NCBI GenBank assembly: GCA_036824465.1
Contig: DAITAC010000053.1
Span: 1-28,733 of the forward strand
DNA: 28,733 bases
Source of the DNA: JAKOQB01 sp036824465
GTDB taxonomy: Bacteria; Pseudomonadota; Gammaproteobacteria; Burkholderiales; Burkholderiaceae_F
Direction of reading: 5' to 3'
The notes below the pieces were generated by a model, which was given only the letters and a program-made list of their open reading frames with translations, did no database searches and was not told where the DNA came from. A program made the translations under genes and the position numbers. Position 1 is the first letter of the stretch. Each line of letters starts with the position of its first letter. Shown here piece after piece: positions 15,280 through 22,444 of the stretch.

Positions 15280-15912
15280 CTAAGGCGCGAGCCGCTCGCG
15301 CTGCCAGGAGTCGCCGGTGCGGGTGTACAGCAGCCGATCATGTAATCGGGACGGTCGACCCTGCCAGAACTCGATCGCCGAGGGGCGAACGCGATATCCA
15401 CCCCAATGCGGCGGGCGCTCCGGATTCAGGCCGTGCCGCACGCCCATTTCGGCCGCGCGCGCCATCAGCCAGCCACGTCCTGAAATGACCCGGCTCTGCG
15501 GGGACGCCCAGGCGCCGATGCGGCTTGCCAGTGGCCGGGTGCGAAAGTATTCGTCCGATTCAGTGGCATCCACCCGCGTCACGTCGCCGTCGATCCGGAC
15601 CTGGCGCTCGAGCTCGGGCCAGAAGAAGAGCAGGCTCGCGCGCGGATTGGCCGCGAGCTCGGTGCCTTTGCGGCTCTCGTAATTCGTGAAGAAAACGAAC
15701 CCGTTGTCGTCGAAACCCTTGAGCAGCACGGTGCGCGCGGAGGGGCGCCCGCTCGGATCGGCGGTCGCCAGGGTCATCGCATTGGGTTCGGGCAGTTGCG
15801 AATTCGTCGCCTCGTCCCACCAGCGGGCGAACTGCTTGAATGGATCGGCGTCGGTATGCGCTTCGTCGAGCGCTTCCCGCGCGTATTCCTTGCGAAGGTC
15901 GGCAATTGACAT
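15280..15912 (-). CDS. pdxH: Pyridoxamine/pyridoxine 5'-phosphate oxidase
   Basis: This 210-residue FMN enzyme oxidises pyridoxine or pyridoxamine 5'-phosphate to pyridoxal 5'-phosphate, the last step of vitamin B6 supply. Conserved segments are present in order: MSIADLRKEYAR, DPFKQFARWWDEA (23-35), AMTLATADPSGRPSARTVLLKGFD (45-68), FVFFTNYESRKGTEL, ASLLFFWPELERQVRIDG, FRTRPLASRIGAWASPQS and the C-terminal WGGYRVRPSAIEFWQG then RLHDRLLYTR. Length and ends fit the family. A perfect palindrome spans the start codon. The gene stands alone between the two-component operon and chaC. Confidence 0.95.
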   Translation of the reverse strand: MSIADLRKEYAREALDEAHTDADPFKQFARWWDEATNSQLPEPNAMTLATADPSGRPSARTVLLKGFDDNGFVFFTNYESRKGTELAANPRASLLFFWPELERQVRIDGDVTRVDATESDEYFRTRPLASRIGAWASPQSRVISGRGWLMARAAEMGVRHGLNPERPPHWGGYRVRPSAIEFWQGRPSRLHDRLLYTRTGDSWQRERLAP

Positions 15913-15920
15913 TTGTCAAT
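15905..15920. promoter_or_regulatory. Palindrome across the pdxH start codon
   Basis: ATTGACA (15905-15911) and TGTCAAT (15914-15920) form a perfect 7-2-7 palindrome. The pdxH ATG (15912-15910 on the minus strand) lies inside it. It could be a repressor site or fold in the mRNA to mask the start; it could also be chance. No regulator can be named. Confidence 0.3.
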
Positions 15921-15940
15921 GTTAGGGCGAGGTGCTGCGG

Positions 15941-16549
15941 CTACCCGGCGCGCTCGGCGCGACGCGCCAGCCGCTCGAGATGCGGATCGCGCAGTCCGGC
16001 ATCGCGCAGACTGTGCACGATGCGCTGCAGATACTCAAGGCTGGTCCCATACGTTCCGCACGCCCGCCGCAGGGCAGTCAGCATTTCGTGGTCTGGCAGC
16101 TTGCCGCAGTAGTTGAACGCGTCGCGTCGGACCACGAATGCCATCGCAATCACCGTTTGTGGCCGATCGAGCCGGCGGCACGAGAGCCAGCTCGGGCGGT
16201 ACGAACCCATGAACATCTCGCGCTCCCACAGGCGCTCGAACTGCGCCTGCACCGCTGCAGCCCGCACACGGTAGACCACGCCGCAGCAAGAGCCGCCGCG
16301 ATCCAGCCCCGCGACCAGGCCCGGACAGTCCGGCGTGCCGCGATTGCGCACGGAGCGCAAGCACAGTCGGCGGTGATAGCCAAAGACGCGCGCCGGGGCG
16401 CGGCAATCGAAATCCAGCTCCGGATTCCAGATCAGCGAGCCGTAACCGAATATCCACAGCGGATCGCGCCCGTTCCAGTCTGCAAGCGCGGCGTCGAGCG
16501 TCGCGCGCATCTGCGCCGGAGTCTGCCTTGGCGGCGGCATGAGCATCAT
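15941..16549 (-). CDS. chaC: ChaC-type gamma-glutamylcyclotransferase
   Basis: This 202-residue protein matches the ChaC family, which degrades glutathione to 5-oxoproline and Cys-Gly. The substrate-binding loop FGYGSLIWNPELDF lies at 34-47, followed by ARVFGYHRRLCLRS, RGTPDCPGLVAGLDRGGSCCGVVYRV and the catalytic-glutamate region LWEREMFMGSYRPSWL. The C-terminal AYNYCGK-like segment (AFNYCGKL) and EYLQRIVHSL are typical. The ATG overlaps the MFS stop (ATGA), making it the last gene of a three-gene operon with two transporters. Cytoplasmic. A general AIG2-like cyclotransferase is the only alternative. Confidence 0.88.
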   Translation of the reverse strand: MMLMPPPRQTPAQMRATLDAALADWNGRDPLWIFGYGSLIWNPELDFDCRAPARVFGYHRRLCLRSVRNRGTPDCPGLVAGLDRGGSCCGVVYRVRAAAVQAQFERLWEREMFMGSYRPSWLSCRRLDRPQTVIAMAFVVRRDAFNYCGKLPDHEMLTALRRACGTYGTSLEYLQRIVHSLRDAGLRDPHLERLARRAERAG

Positions 16550-17697
16550 GGCTCGCGCTGCACGCGCAGGGCCGCCGCGCCGCCGGCTCCAAGCAGGGCC
16601 GCCATCACGCCGAACACCGCGCCCGCGCCGACCACGCTGCCGACCGCGCCGAAGATGAGCGGCAGCACGACGTGGCTGCTGTTCATGATCGTCGTGCGCA
16701 ATCCCAGCGCTTCACCGATACGACCGGCGGGCGAGCCGCTGTGCAGCAGCGACATCACGTTGGGTTGCGCCGCACCCAGGCCAAGCCCGAGCAGAAACGT
16801 GCATGCCGCCAGCGGCCAGAACGCATCGAACCAAGGCATCAGTGCGAACGCCAAGCATGCGGTGAAGAACGTGAAGGTCAGTATCCGCCACTCGTTGAAC
16901 GAGCGTGACAGCCGGTGCATCGCCAGCCGGATCACGAAAGTCGCCACCGCAAAGCTGCCAAGCACCAGTCCGATCTCCGAAGCAGTCAGTCCCACTCGCG
17001 TGCCGTGCACCGGGATCATGAACGTCTGCAGGTCCCACGCGGACGACAGAAGCGCGGTCAGCAACAGGATGCGGCGCATGCCACGGTAGCGAAACAGGTC
17101 AAACATCGGCGGTGGTTCAACCCCCGATGGCGCGCCGTGACGAGTCGGCAACTGCGGCCATTGCAGCAGCAGGAAAGCGAGCGCGGCCAGCATCACGACG
17201 GCAAAAGCTGCGAACGTCAGGCGATGCCCGACGCTGTCGATCAGGAGTCCGGTGACCACGGGGCCCGTGAGTCCGGAAACGGACGCGCCGAGCGCGAGCC
17301 ACGAAAACGCTGCGGCACGATTTGCCGGATCGGCGCGCTCGCCAACCAGGTTCTGCGTCGTCAGTTGCACCAGCATCATTCCGGTTCCGATCAGCGATGC
17401 GGCGACCAGAAGGGGAGCGATGTCGGCAACGGAATACGGAAAAGCGGCCGGCAGCGACGCGCCGCCGAGAATCATCAACATGCCGATCAACAGTGGTCGG
17501 CGCGCGCCGACCGCGTCGAGCCACCGGCCGGCGTGCACGGCGATCAGCATTGGCACCAGGGCGAAAAGCGCCATCAGAACGCCGACGGTGAACGTGGACG
17601 CATTGTTCGCCAGCGCGTACAGCGAGCCTGCCATCCGCGTCGACACGAACGCGATATGAGCAAAGATCGCAAACGCGATGATCCGCGGCAGGGTCAT
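16546..17697 (-). CDS. MFS transporter
   Basis: This 383-residue protein has about 12 hydrophobic helices in two halves. The first half has the loop DAVGARRPLLIG (a variant of the MFS loop-2 motif D-R-x-G-R/K) after AGRWL, then ALGASVSGLTGPVVTGLLID in helix 5. The second half starts after a loop with RYRGMRRILLL and includes GLGLGAAQPNVMSLL. Substrate cannot be predicted. I start it at ATG 17697, which overlaps the stop of the upstream exporter (ATGA); the frame is open further upstream but that part is the exporter's coding sequence. It overlaps chaC by 4 bp at its end. Confidence 0.87.
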   Translation of the reverse strand: MTLPRIIAFAIFAHIAFVSTRMAGSLYALANNASTFTVGVLMALFALVPMLIAVHAGRWLDAVGARRPLLIGMLMILGGASLPAAFPYSVADIAPLLVAASLIGTGMMLVQLTTQNLVGERADPANRAAAFSWLALGASVSGLTGPVVTGLLIDSVGHRLTFAAFAVVMLAALAFLLLQWPQLPTRHGAPSGVEPPPMFDLFRYRGMRRILLLTALLSSAWDLQTFMIPVHGTRVGLTASEIGLVLGSFAVATFVIRLAMHRLSRSFNEWRILTFTFFTACLAFALMPWFDAFWPLAACTFLLGLGLGAAQPNVMSLLHSGSPAGRIGEALGLRTTIMNSSHVVLPLIFGAVGSVVGAGAVFGVMAALLGAGGAAALRVQREP

Positions 17698-18599
17698 GCG
17701 CGACTCCGCGCCGGATTCCACGCCACCAAGGCGACGCCAGCGCAGGTGACGATGATGCCGGCGACCGTGAGTGCCGAGGGCACCACGCCGAACATCAGCC
17801 ATTCGAGAATCACGGCCATGATGGGAGTCAGGTAAAGCAATGACGTTACGCGCGTGGCCTCGCCACGCCGCATCAGCGTATGCAGCGCATTCACCGCGAA
17901 GATCGACGCCAGGATCACGAGGAACGCGATCGCGCCAAGCAGCGCCCAGCTCCAGCGCACTTCAAAACCTTCCACCGCCCATGCCAGCGGCGCAAGCAGT
18001 GCGAGCGATGCTAGGAACTGCACGATTGAAGCAGCTCGCAGATCGACGGTCGGGCAGAACACGCGCTGATACAGCGTGCCGGCGGTGATCGACGCCAGCG
18101 CGATCAGCACCGCGATGGCCGCGCCCCATGAGATCGCACGCACGTCGATCTTGTGCCAGACCACGAACGCCACGCCCACCAGGCCCAGCAGCACGCCGAC
18201 CCACTGAAACGGTTTCAGCCGCTCGTGCATGAAGGAGGCGGCGATGCATGCGGTCACCAGCGGTTGCGTTGCCAGAACAAGTGCCGTCACGCCGGCCGAC
18301 ATGCCGAGATACTGGGAGTAATGGCTGGCGCCGAGATTCGCCGCGTGCATCAGCACGCCGGCCACGATCACGTGCCTCCACTCTTTCGACGTGGCAGGGA
18401 AACGCAGGGGCTCGCGCCGATGCCACCAAATGAGCAGGGGCAGCAACGCCACGACACCAACCGCGAAACGGAGCGTCAGGAAAGTGAACGGCGGCGCGTA
18501 CTGCAGGCCGACCTTGGAGGCGAGGTATCCCGAGCCCCAGACGGTGACGAAGTACCACGCGAGAACGGGCGATGCGGTGAGCGGCGAAGTTGTTTTCAT
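17694..18599 (-). CDS. EamA/DMT-family exporter
   Basis: This 301-residue inner-membrane protein has ten predicted helices in two EamA repeats. The first starts AWYFVTVWGSGYLASKVGLQYAPP, a typical DMT opening, with LTLRFAVGVVAL and HYSQYLGMSAGVTALVLATQPL. The second has LIALASITAGTLYQRVF and TSLLYLTPIMAVILEWLMFG. The ATG at 18599 is the first in a region without competing coding; the longer frame to 19181 is antisense to ahpC. It heads the exporter-MFS-chaC operon and is divergent from ahpC across about 150 bases, so the promoters are close. Substrate unknown. Confidence 0.87.
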   Translation of the reverse strand: MKTTSPLTASPVLAWYFVTVWGSGYLASKVGLQYAPPFTFLTLRFAVGVVALLPLLIWWHRREPLRFPATSKEWRHVIVAGVLMHAANLGASHYSQYLGMSAGVTALVLATQPLVTACIAASFMHERLKPFQWVGVLLGLVGVAFVVWHKIDVRAISWGAAIAVLIALASITAGTLYQRVFCPTVDLRAASIVQFLASLALLAPLAWAVEGFEVRWSWALLGAIAFLVILASIFAVNALHTLMRRGEATRVTSLLYLTPIMAVILEWLMFGVVPSALTVAGIIVTCAGVALVAWNPARSRA

Positions 18600-18752
18600 T
18601 CGAGGCGCGGTTGCATTGTCGCAAACCCGGCCGCGCAAGCCGTTGCCTATCGCCGGCTTTGAAACATTCAATTGGAAAGCCGCAGGTGCCGCTGCCATAG
18701 TTCGTCCTGTCAATGAATCGACGCCCTCAAACAAACCCGACAGGAGTAGATG

Positions 18753-19331
18753 ATGAAAACCGTAGGCCAGAAGCTCGATGCGTTCCGCGTGACCGGGGTG
18801 AAACCGGGCTTCAATCACCACGAGGAAGATGGCGTGTCCGCATTCGAGGACATCACCGGCCAGTCTTTTCCCGGCAAATGGAAGGTGATCTATTTCTATC
18901 CGAAGGACTTCACGTTCGTCTGCCCGACCGAGATCACCGGATTCGCGAAACTCGCAAAGGATTTCGAAGAGCGCGATGCCGTGCTGCTCGCTGGCAGCGC
19001 CGATAACGAGTTCGTCAAGCTCGGCTGGCGCCGCGATCACAAGGATCTCGATCGCCTGAATCACTGGATGTTCGCCGATGTGACCGGATCGCTGATTGAC
19101 ATGCTCGGCGTGCGCGATGTCAACGCGGGCGTGCCGCTGCGCGCGACCTTCATCGTCGATCCGGACAACGTGATCCAGCACGTGTCGGTCAACAACCTGA
19201 ACGTCGGCCGCAGCCCTGACGAGACGTTACGGATCCTCGATGGCCTGCAGACCGACGAGCTGTGCCCGTGCAATCGCGCGGTCGGCTCGTCGACGCTGAA
19301 GCCGGCACCTGCTGCCGTTACGCTGAATTGA
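18753..19331 (+). CDS. ahpC: Alkyl hydroperoxide reductase AhpC (peroxiredoxin)
   Basis: This 192-residue 2-Cys peroxiredoxin reduces hydrogen peroxide, alkyl hydroperoxides and probably peroxynitrite. The peroxidatic Cys57 lies in YPKDFTFVCPTE and the resolving pair near the end in ELCPCNRAV (Cys171, Cys173), the arrangement of AhpC forms that are reduced by AhpD rather than AhpF. Two ATGs are in tandem (18750, 18753); the second has the better distance from AGGAG and I use it. ahpD follows after a hairpin. A possible promoter is TTGGAA near 18673 with CATAGT about 18 bases later. Divergent from the exporter operon. Confidence 0.93.
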   Translation: MKTVGQKLDAFRVTGVKPGFNHHEEDGVSAFEDITGQSFPGKWKVIYFYPKDFTFVCPTEITGFAKLAKDFEERDAVLLAGSADNEFVKLGWRRDHKDLDRLNHWMFADVTGSLIDMLGVRDVNAGVPLRATFIVDPDNVIQHVSVNNLNVGRSPDETLRILDGLQTDELCPCNRAVGSSTLKPAPAAVTLN

Positions 19332-19344
19332 AAGCAAGCATAGG

Positions 19345-19365
19345 GAAGGGGGCGCTGCCCCCTTC
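19345..19365. terminator. Strong hairpin between ahpC and ahpD
   Basis: GAAGGGGGC (19345-19353) and GCCCCCTTC (19357-19365) form a perfect 9-bp stem with the loop GCT, starting 13 bases after the ahpC stop. No T run follows. A second weaker stem (GCCG/CGGC) lies near 19390-19401. This could act as a leaky terminator or mRNA stabiliser that makes ahpC more abundant than ahpD. Confidence 0.5.
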
Positions 19366-19419
19366 GTAACCCCCAACGCATGCATGCGCCGCCTCCGGCG
19401 TCGCGTGAAGGAAGGAATG

Positions 19420-19956
19420 ATGGACTTCATCAACGAGATCAAGGCGCTGATCCCCGATTACGCCAAGGACGTGCGGTTGAACCTGGACGGCACGATCGCG
19501 CGTTCGACACTGCCGCCGAATGAAGCGGTCGGTGCCGCGCTTGCGGCCGCGTATGCGGCAAAGAACACACGCATCGTGTCGATCATCCGTACCAGCGGCG
19601 CCGTCACCGATGTCGAAGCCAACGCCGCGCTGACCGCGGCCGCACTGATGGGCATGAACAACGTCTGGTATCCGTATGTCGAGATGAGCGGCGACGCGGA
19701 ACTGAAAGCGCGTCCGGCGCAACTGCGGATGCAGGCGTATGCGACCCATGGCGGCGTGGACAAGCGGCTGTTCGAGCTGTACGCGCTTGCTGCCAGCATC
19801 GTCGGTAAATGCCACCACTGCGTGCAGTCGCACTATGCGCTGCTGAAGCAGGCGGGTATGAGCGTCGATCAGCTGCGCGACGTCGGCCGCATCGCCGCGG
19901 TGATCGCGGCGGCGGCGAATGTGATTGCCATCGAGGCGGAGGCGGTTGCGGCGTGA
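19420..19956 (+). CDS. ahpD: Alkyl hydroperoxidase AhpD
   Basis: This 178-residue protein is AhpD, the thiol reductant of AhpC, linked in mycobacteria to lipoamide dehydrogenase components. The N-terminus reads IKALIPDYAKDVRLNL as in true AhpD. The catalytic CxxC is at 131-134 in VGKCHHCVQSH, with His138 of the relay. The wider carboxymuconolactone decarboxylase fold is present in GAALAAAYAAKN and the helix after CxxC. Start chosen at 19420, seven bases after AAGGA; ATG at 19417 is adjacent. The ahpC-ahpD order, with no ahpF, supports an AhpD-dependent system. Confidence 0.93.
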   Translation: MDFINEIKALIPDYAKDVRLNLDGTIARSTLPPNEAVGAALAAAYAAKNTRIVSIIRTSGAVTDVEANAALTAAALMGMNNVWYPYVEMSGDAELKARPAQLRMQAYATHGGVDKRLFELYALAASIVGKCHHCVQSHYALLKQAGMSVDQLRDVGRIAAVIAAAANVIAIEAEAVAA

Positions 19957-19995
19957 CTCGATGGATCGTGCGTCATTTGTGATCACGTGATCCAA

Positions 19996-20022
19996 GATCC
20001 GTGGTGCGACGGTTCACGGATC
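19996..20022. terminator. Hairpin between convergent ahpD and Bug gene
   Basis: GATCCGTG (19996-20003) and CACGGATC (20015-20022) form an 8-bp stem with an 11-base loop in the 78-base gap between two convergent genes. A second overlapping palindrome (TGATCACGTGATC) precedes it. No T tract is present, so a bidirectional terminator is plausible but not shown. Confidence 0.4.
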
Positions 20023-20034
20023 ACGCGCACCGGA

Positions 20035-21015
20035 TCACTGTTCCAGCTTGATTCCCTGGCGCTTGACCAGGTCGATCATCTTGTCGCGTTCGGCGATGAT
20101 CTGCGCGCGGAACTGGTCGGGCGTATTGCCGACCGGTGCGGCCCCTTGCTTGCCCAGTTTCTCGCGCACATCGGGGGATGCCAGCGCTTTGACCGCCGCT
20201 TCGTTCAGGCGCTTGATGATTGCATCGGGCGTCTTCGCCGGCGCGATCAGGCCGTACCAGACCTGATCGTTGACCGGCGCCATCTTCAGTTCGGCCAGCG
20301 TCGGCACGTTGGGCAGCACATCGAGACGTTTCGGCGCCGCGACCGCGAGCGCCCGCAGCTTGCCCGACTGGATGTGCGGCAGCGACGAGGGGATGTTGTC
20401 CATCAGCACCTCGACCTGGCCGGCAAGCACGTCGTTCAGCGCAGGGCCGGCGCCGCGATACGGAATGTGGACCAGGAAGGTTCCGCTCGTGACCTTGAAG
20501 AGTTCACCCATCATGTGGCCGATGCCGCAGGTTCCCGAGGAGGCGTATGACAGCTTGCCCGGATTGGCCTTCAGGAACTTCACGAAGTCAGCCATGTTGG
20601 TCTGTGGCACCTTGCCCGGATTCACCACAATCACGTTCGGGACGGCGGCCAGATTGGTGACCATCGAAAAATCCTCGGGCGACTTGTACGACAGCTTCGG
20701 GTTGCATGCCGGGTTGACCGCCATCGTCGACACGGTTGCCACGCCCAGCGTGTAGCCGTCCGGTGCAGCCTTGGCAACCTCGGTCGCACCGATTGCGCCA
20801 CCGCCACCACCGCGGTTTTCCACCACGATCGGCTGGCCGAGTTGGCGGCCAAGTTCGTCGGCAACGATGCGACCGACGATGTCGGTCGTTCCGCCCGGCG
20901 GGAAGGGAACAATCAGCCGGATCGGCTTGGCTGGATATGTCTGTGCTGAAGACGTGAGCGGCAGCGTCAGCGCTGCCATCGCGGCCAGCAGCAGGCGCGT
21001 GGTGAGTGAGTGCAT
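20035..21015 (-). CDS. Tripartite tricarboxylate (Bug/TctC) substrate-binding protein
   Basis: This 326-residue periplasmic receptor has a signal peptide (cleavage near SSA-Q, residue 24), then the Bug signature YPAKPIRLIVPFPPGGTTDI (residues 27-46), GRIVADELGRQLGQPIVVENRGGGGGAIG, APDGYTLGVA, and the second-domain GTGCGI-like loop (SSGTCGIGHMMGELFK) and PYRGAGPALNDVLAGQVE. Such receptors bind small carboxylates or other organic anions. No TctA or TctB membrane gene is adjacent, so it is an orphan as is typical for the large Bug families of betaproteobacteria. Ligand unknown. Its own promoter lies in the 114-base gap behind the usp gene. Confidence 0.93.
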   Translation of the reverse strand: MHSLTTRLLLAAMAALTLPLTSSAQTYPAKPIRLIVPFPPGGTTDIVGRIVADELGRQLGQPIVVENRGGGGGAIGATEVAKAAPDGYTLGVATVSTMAVNPACNPKLSYKSPEDFSMVTNLAAVPNVIVVNPGKVPQTNMADFVKFLKANPGKLSYASSGTCGIGHMMGELFKVTSGTFLVHIPYRGAGPALNDVLAGQVEVLMDNIPSSLPHIQSGKLRALAVAAPKRLDVLPNVPTLAELKMAPVNDQVWYGLIAPAKTPDAIIKRLNEAAVKALASPDVREKLGKQGAAPVGNTPDQFRAQIIAERDKMIDLVKRQGIKLEQ

Positions 21016-21129
21016 GTCGGTCTCCTTGCGGGCTGGGCGGCGTGTGCGCGCCGTCGGCGCGCGAGACTATCACGCTGCACGCGGAATCCGCACCGGAAAG
21101 GAACTGCAGAGTTGCCCGCTGGTGGGCCG

Positions 21130-22029
21130 TCAGGCTTCGCGCACCAGCAACAGCGGTGTGCCGCAGATGTGCGCGACCCGTGTCGCGACCGATCCAAGCA
21201 CGGCGCTCTTGAATGCACCGTGACCGTGCGAACCCAGCACCAGCACGTCGAGCTTGCTCTTCTTCGCGAAAGCCGCGATCTCCTCGGCCGCCGCGCCCGC
21301 AAAACACACCTCTTCGAATTTCACGCCCTCCTTTTCGAAGAGCTTGCGCAGCGGCGCGACCGCGGTCTCGAAGGCCTTGTGCTGCAGTGCCTTGATCTCT
21401 TCGTCTGAATAGGCCGGCAGCGCAAGACCGGCCATGTCGGGCATCACTGCGCCGGCGAAATCCGGTACCACGTGGATCAAGGTGAAGGTCGGATCGGTGC
21501 CGAAGAGGTCGCGATGCTTCAGCACATACTTCACTGCCGCGCGGCCGTATTTGCTGCCGTCCACTGCAATGCCCGCGCGCAGCGAATCGCCTTTGGGCGC
21601 CCGGCGGTCGCGCACCACCAGCAGCGGCTTGGTCGTGTGCGCGAGCACTGCGTTCGTCACCGAGCCGAGCATCAGCTGCACCAGCGCGCCGTGGCCGTGC
21701 GATCCCATCACGATCAGATCGACGTTGTCCTTGTCGGCGCGGCGTGCAATCTCTTCGGCCGCGTGGCCGATCACGTAACCGCTCATCGCCGCCATGCCCG
21801 CCTTGGCAAGCGCGGCGATCGATGGCTTCAACGCGCGCGCCGACTCTTCGTCGTGGTACGACTTGACGGTCGACTTGCCCACCGCGCTGACGGCGCGCGC
21901 GGGCACGGGTGCCTGGACATTCAGCAGCTCGACCGCCGGATCCTTGCCGATCAGCGTTGCGCGCGAAGCGACAAAGTCGACCGCCGCCTTGCTGAACTTG
22001 CTGCCATCGACCGGGATCAGGATCTTCAT
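21130..22029 (-). CDS. Tandem universal stress protein (two UspA domains)
   Basis: This 299-residue protein has two UspA domains. Domain 1 (about 1-145) begins MKILIPVDGSKFS and carries the nucleotide-binding GSHGHGALVQLMLGSVT; domain 2 (about 155-299) begins RAGIAVDGSKYGRA and has GSHGHGAFKSAVLGSVA. Both match G-x2-G-x9-G-(S/T), so ATP binding is likely in both halves. ATG at 22029 has GGAGG at good distance; an upstream start in the same frame would add six residues (MSRRRQ) over that site. It follows the DUF2892 gene by 133 bases with a hairpin between. Confidence 0.92.
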   Translation of the reverse strand: MKILIPVDGSKFSKAAVDFVASRATLIGKDPAVELLNVQAPVPARAVSAVGKSTVKSYHDEESARALKPSIAALAKAGMAAMSGYVIGHAAEEIARRADKDNVDLIVMGSHGHGALVQLMLGSVTNAVLAHTTKPLLVVRDRRAPKGDSLRAGIAVDGSKYGRAAVKYVLKHRDLFGTDPTFTLIHVVPDFAGAVMPDMAGLALPAYSDEEIKALQHKAFETAVAPLRKLFEKEGVKFEEVCFAGAAAEEIAAFAKKSKLDVLVLGSHGHGAFKSAVLGSVATRVAHICGTPLLLVREA

Positions 22030-22118
22030 TTGTCGCCTCCGGCTCACTCGCGCTTCATCACGCGTTCAGTGTACGGCAGCGGCGCGGCGGCAATCGCGCG
22101 CGAGGTCAACGCAGGTGG

Positions 22119-22149
22119 CGATGATGGCGGCGCCGGACCGACATCATCG
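22119..22149. terminator. Hairpin between the DUF2892 and usp genes
   Basis: CGATGATG (22119-22126) pairs with CATCATCG (22142-22149) around a 15-base GC-rich loop, starting 14 bases after the DUF2892 stop on the minus strand. It may end or weaken transcription before usp. No T run is seen. Confidence 0.35.
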
Positions 22150-22162
22150 GCTGACGGCGGGG

Positions 22163-22366
22163 TTATTTCGCGTCGGCGGGATTCATCGGGCAGGTGTTCA
22201 TTCCGAGCAGCGAATAGGCCGGGCAGAAACGGAACAACCCGGTGGCCAGTAGGAGGATGCCGATCCAGCCCCACGGCCCGATCAAGTTCATCAACGTCAA
22301 CGCAATCAGCACCACGCCCGCAATGATCCGAAGTGCGCGGTCTGCCCCGCCTACGTTCAGTTTCAT
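22163..22366 (-). CDS. DUF2892 (YgaP membrane-domain-like) protein
   Basis: This 67-residue protein matches DUF2892: an N-terminal MKLNVGGADRALRIIAGVVLIA, then two hydrophobic helices split by IGPWGWIGI, then FRFCPAYSLLGMNTCPM with two cysteines. It is like the membrane part of the rhodanese YgaP, without the sulfurtransferase domain. The ATG has a strong CGGAGG site seven bases upstream. It lies 78 bases after the Crp/Fnr gene, and a possible regulator box overlaps that gene's last codons. A link to sulfur or thiol chemistry is suggested only by the YgaP relation. Confidence 0.87.
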   Translation of the reverse strand: MKLNVGGADRALRIIAGVVLIALTLMNLIGPWGWIGILLLATGLFRFCPAYSLLGMNTCPMNPADAK

Positions 22367-22444
22367 ATCGACCTCCGTTTGAGTTTCCCATCTATGCCCT
22401 GATTCGGGCCGCTGCAGGGACTGTACGGAGCAGGTGCTGCGACC

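Noticed and set aside
17698..17802. Upstream extension of the MFS gene
   Set aside because: The extra residues are Arg/His-rich and overlap the exporter coding sequence; the ATG at 17697 has the usual 4-bp overlap and starts the first membrane helix.
18600..19181. Upstream extension of the second EamA gene
   Set aside because: It runs antisense through ahpC and would put 190 soluble residues before a typical EamA start.
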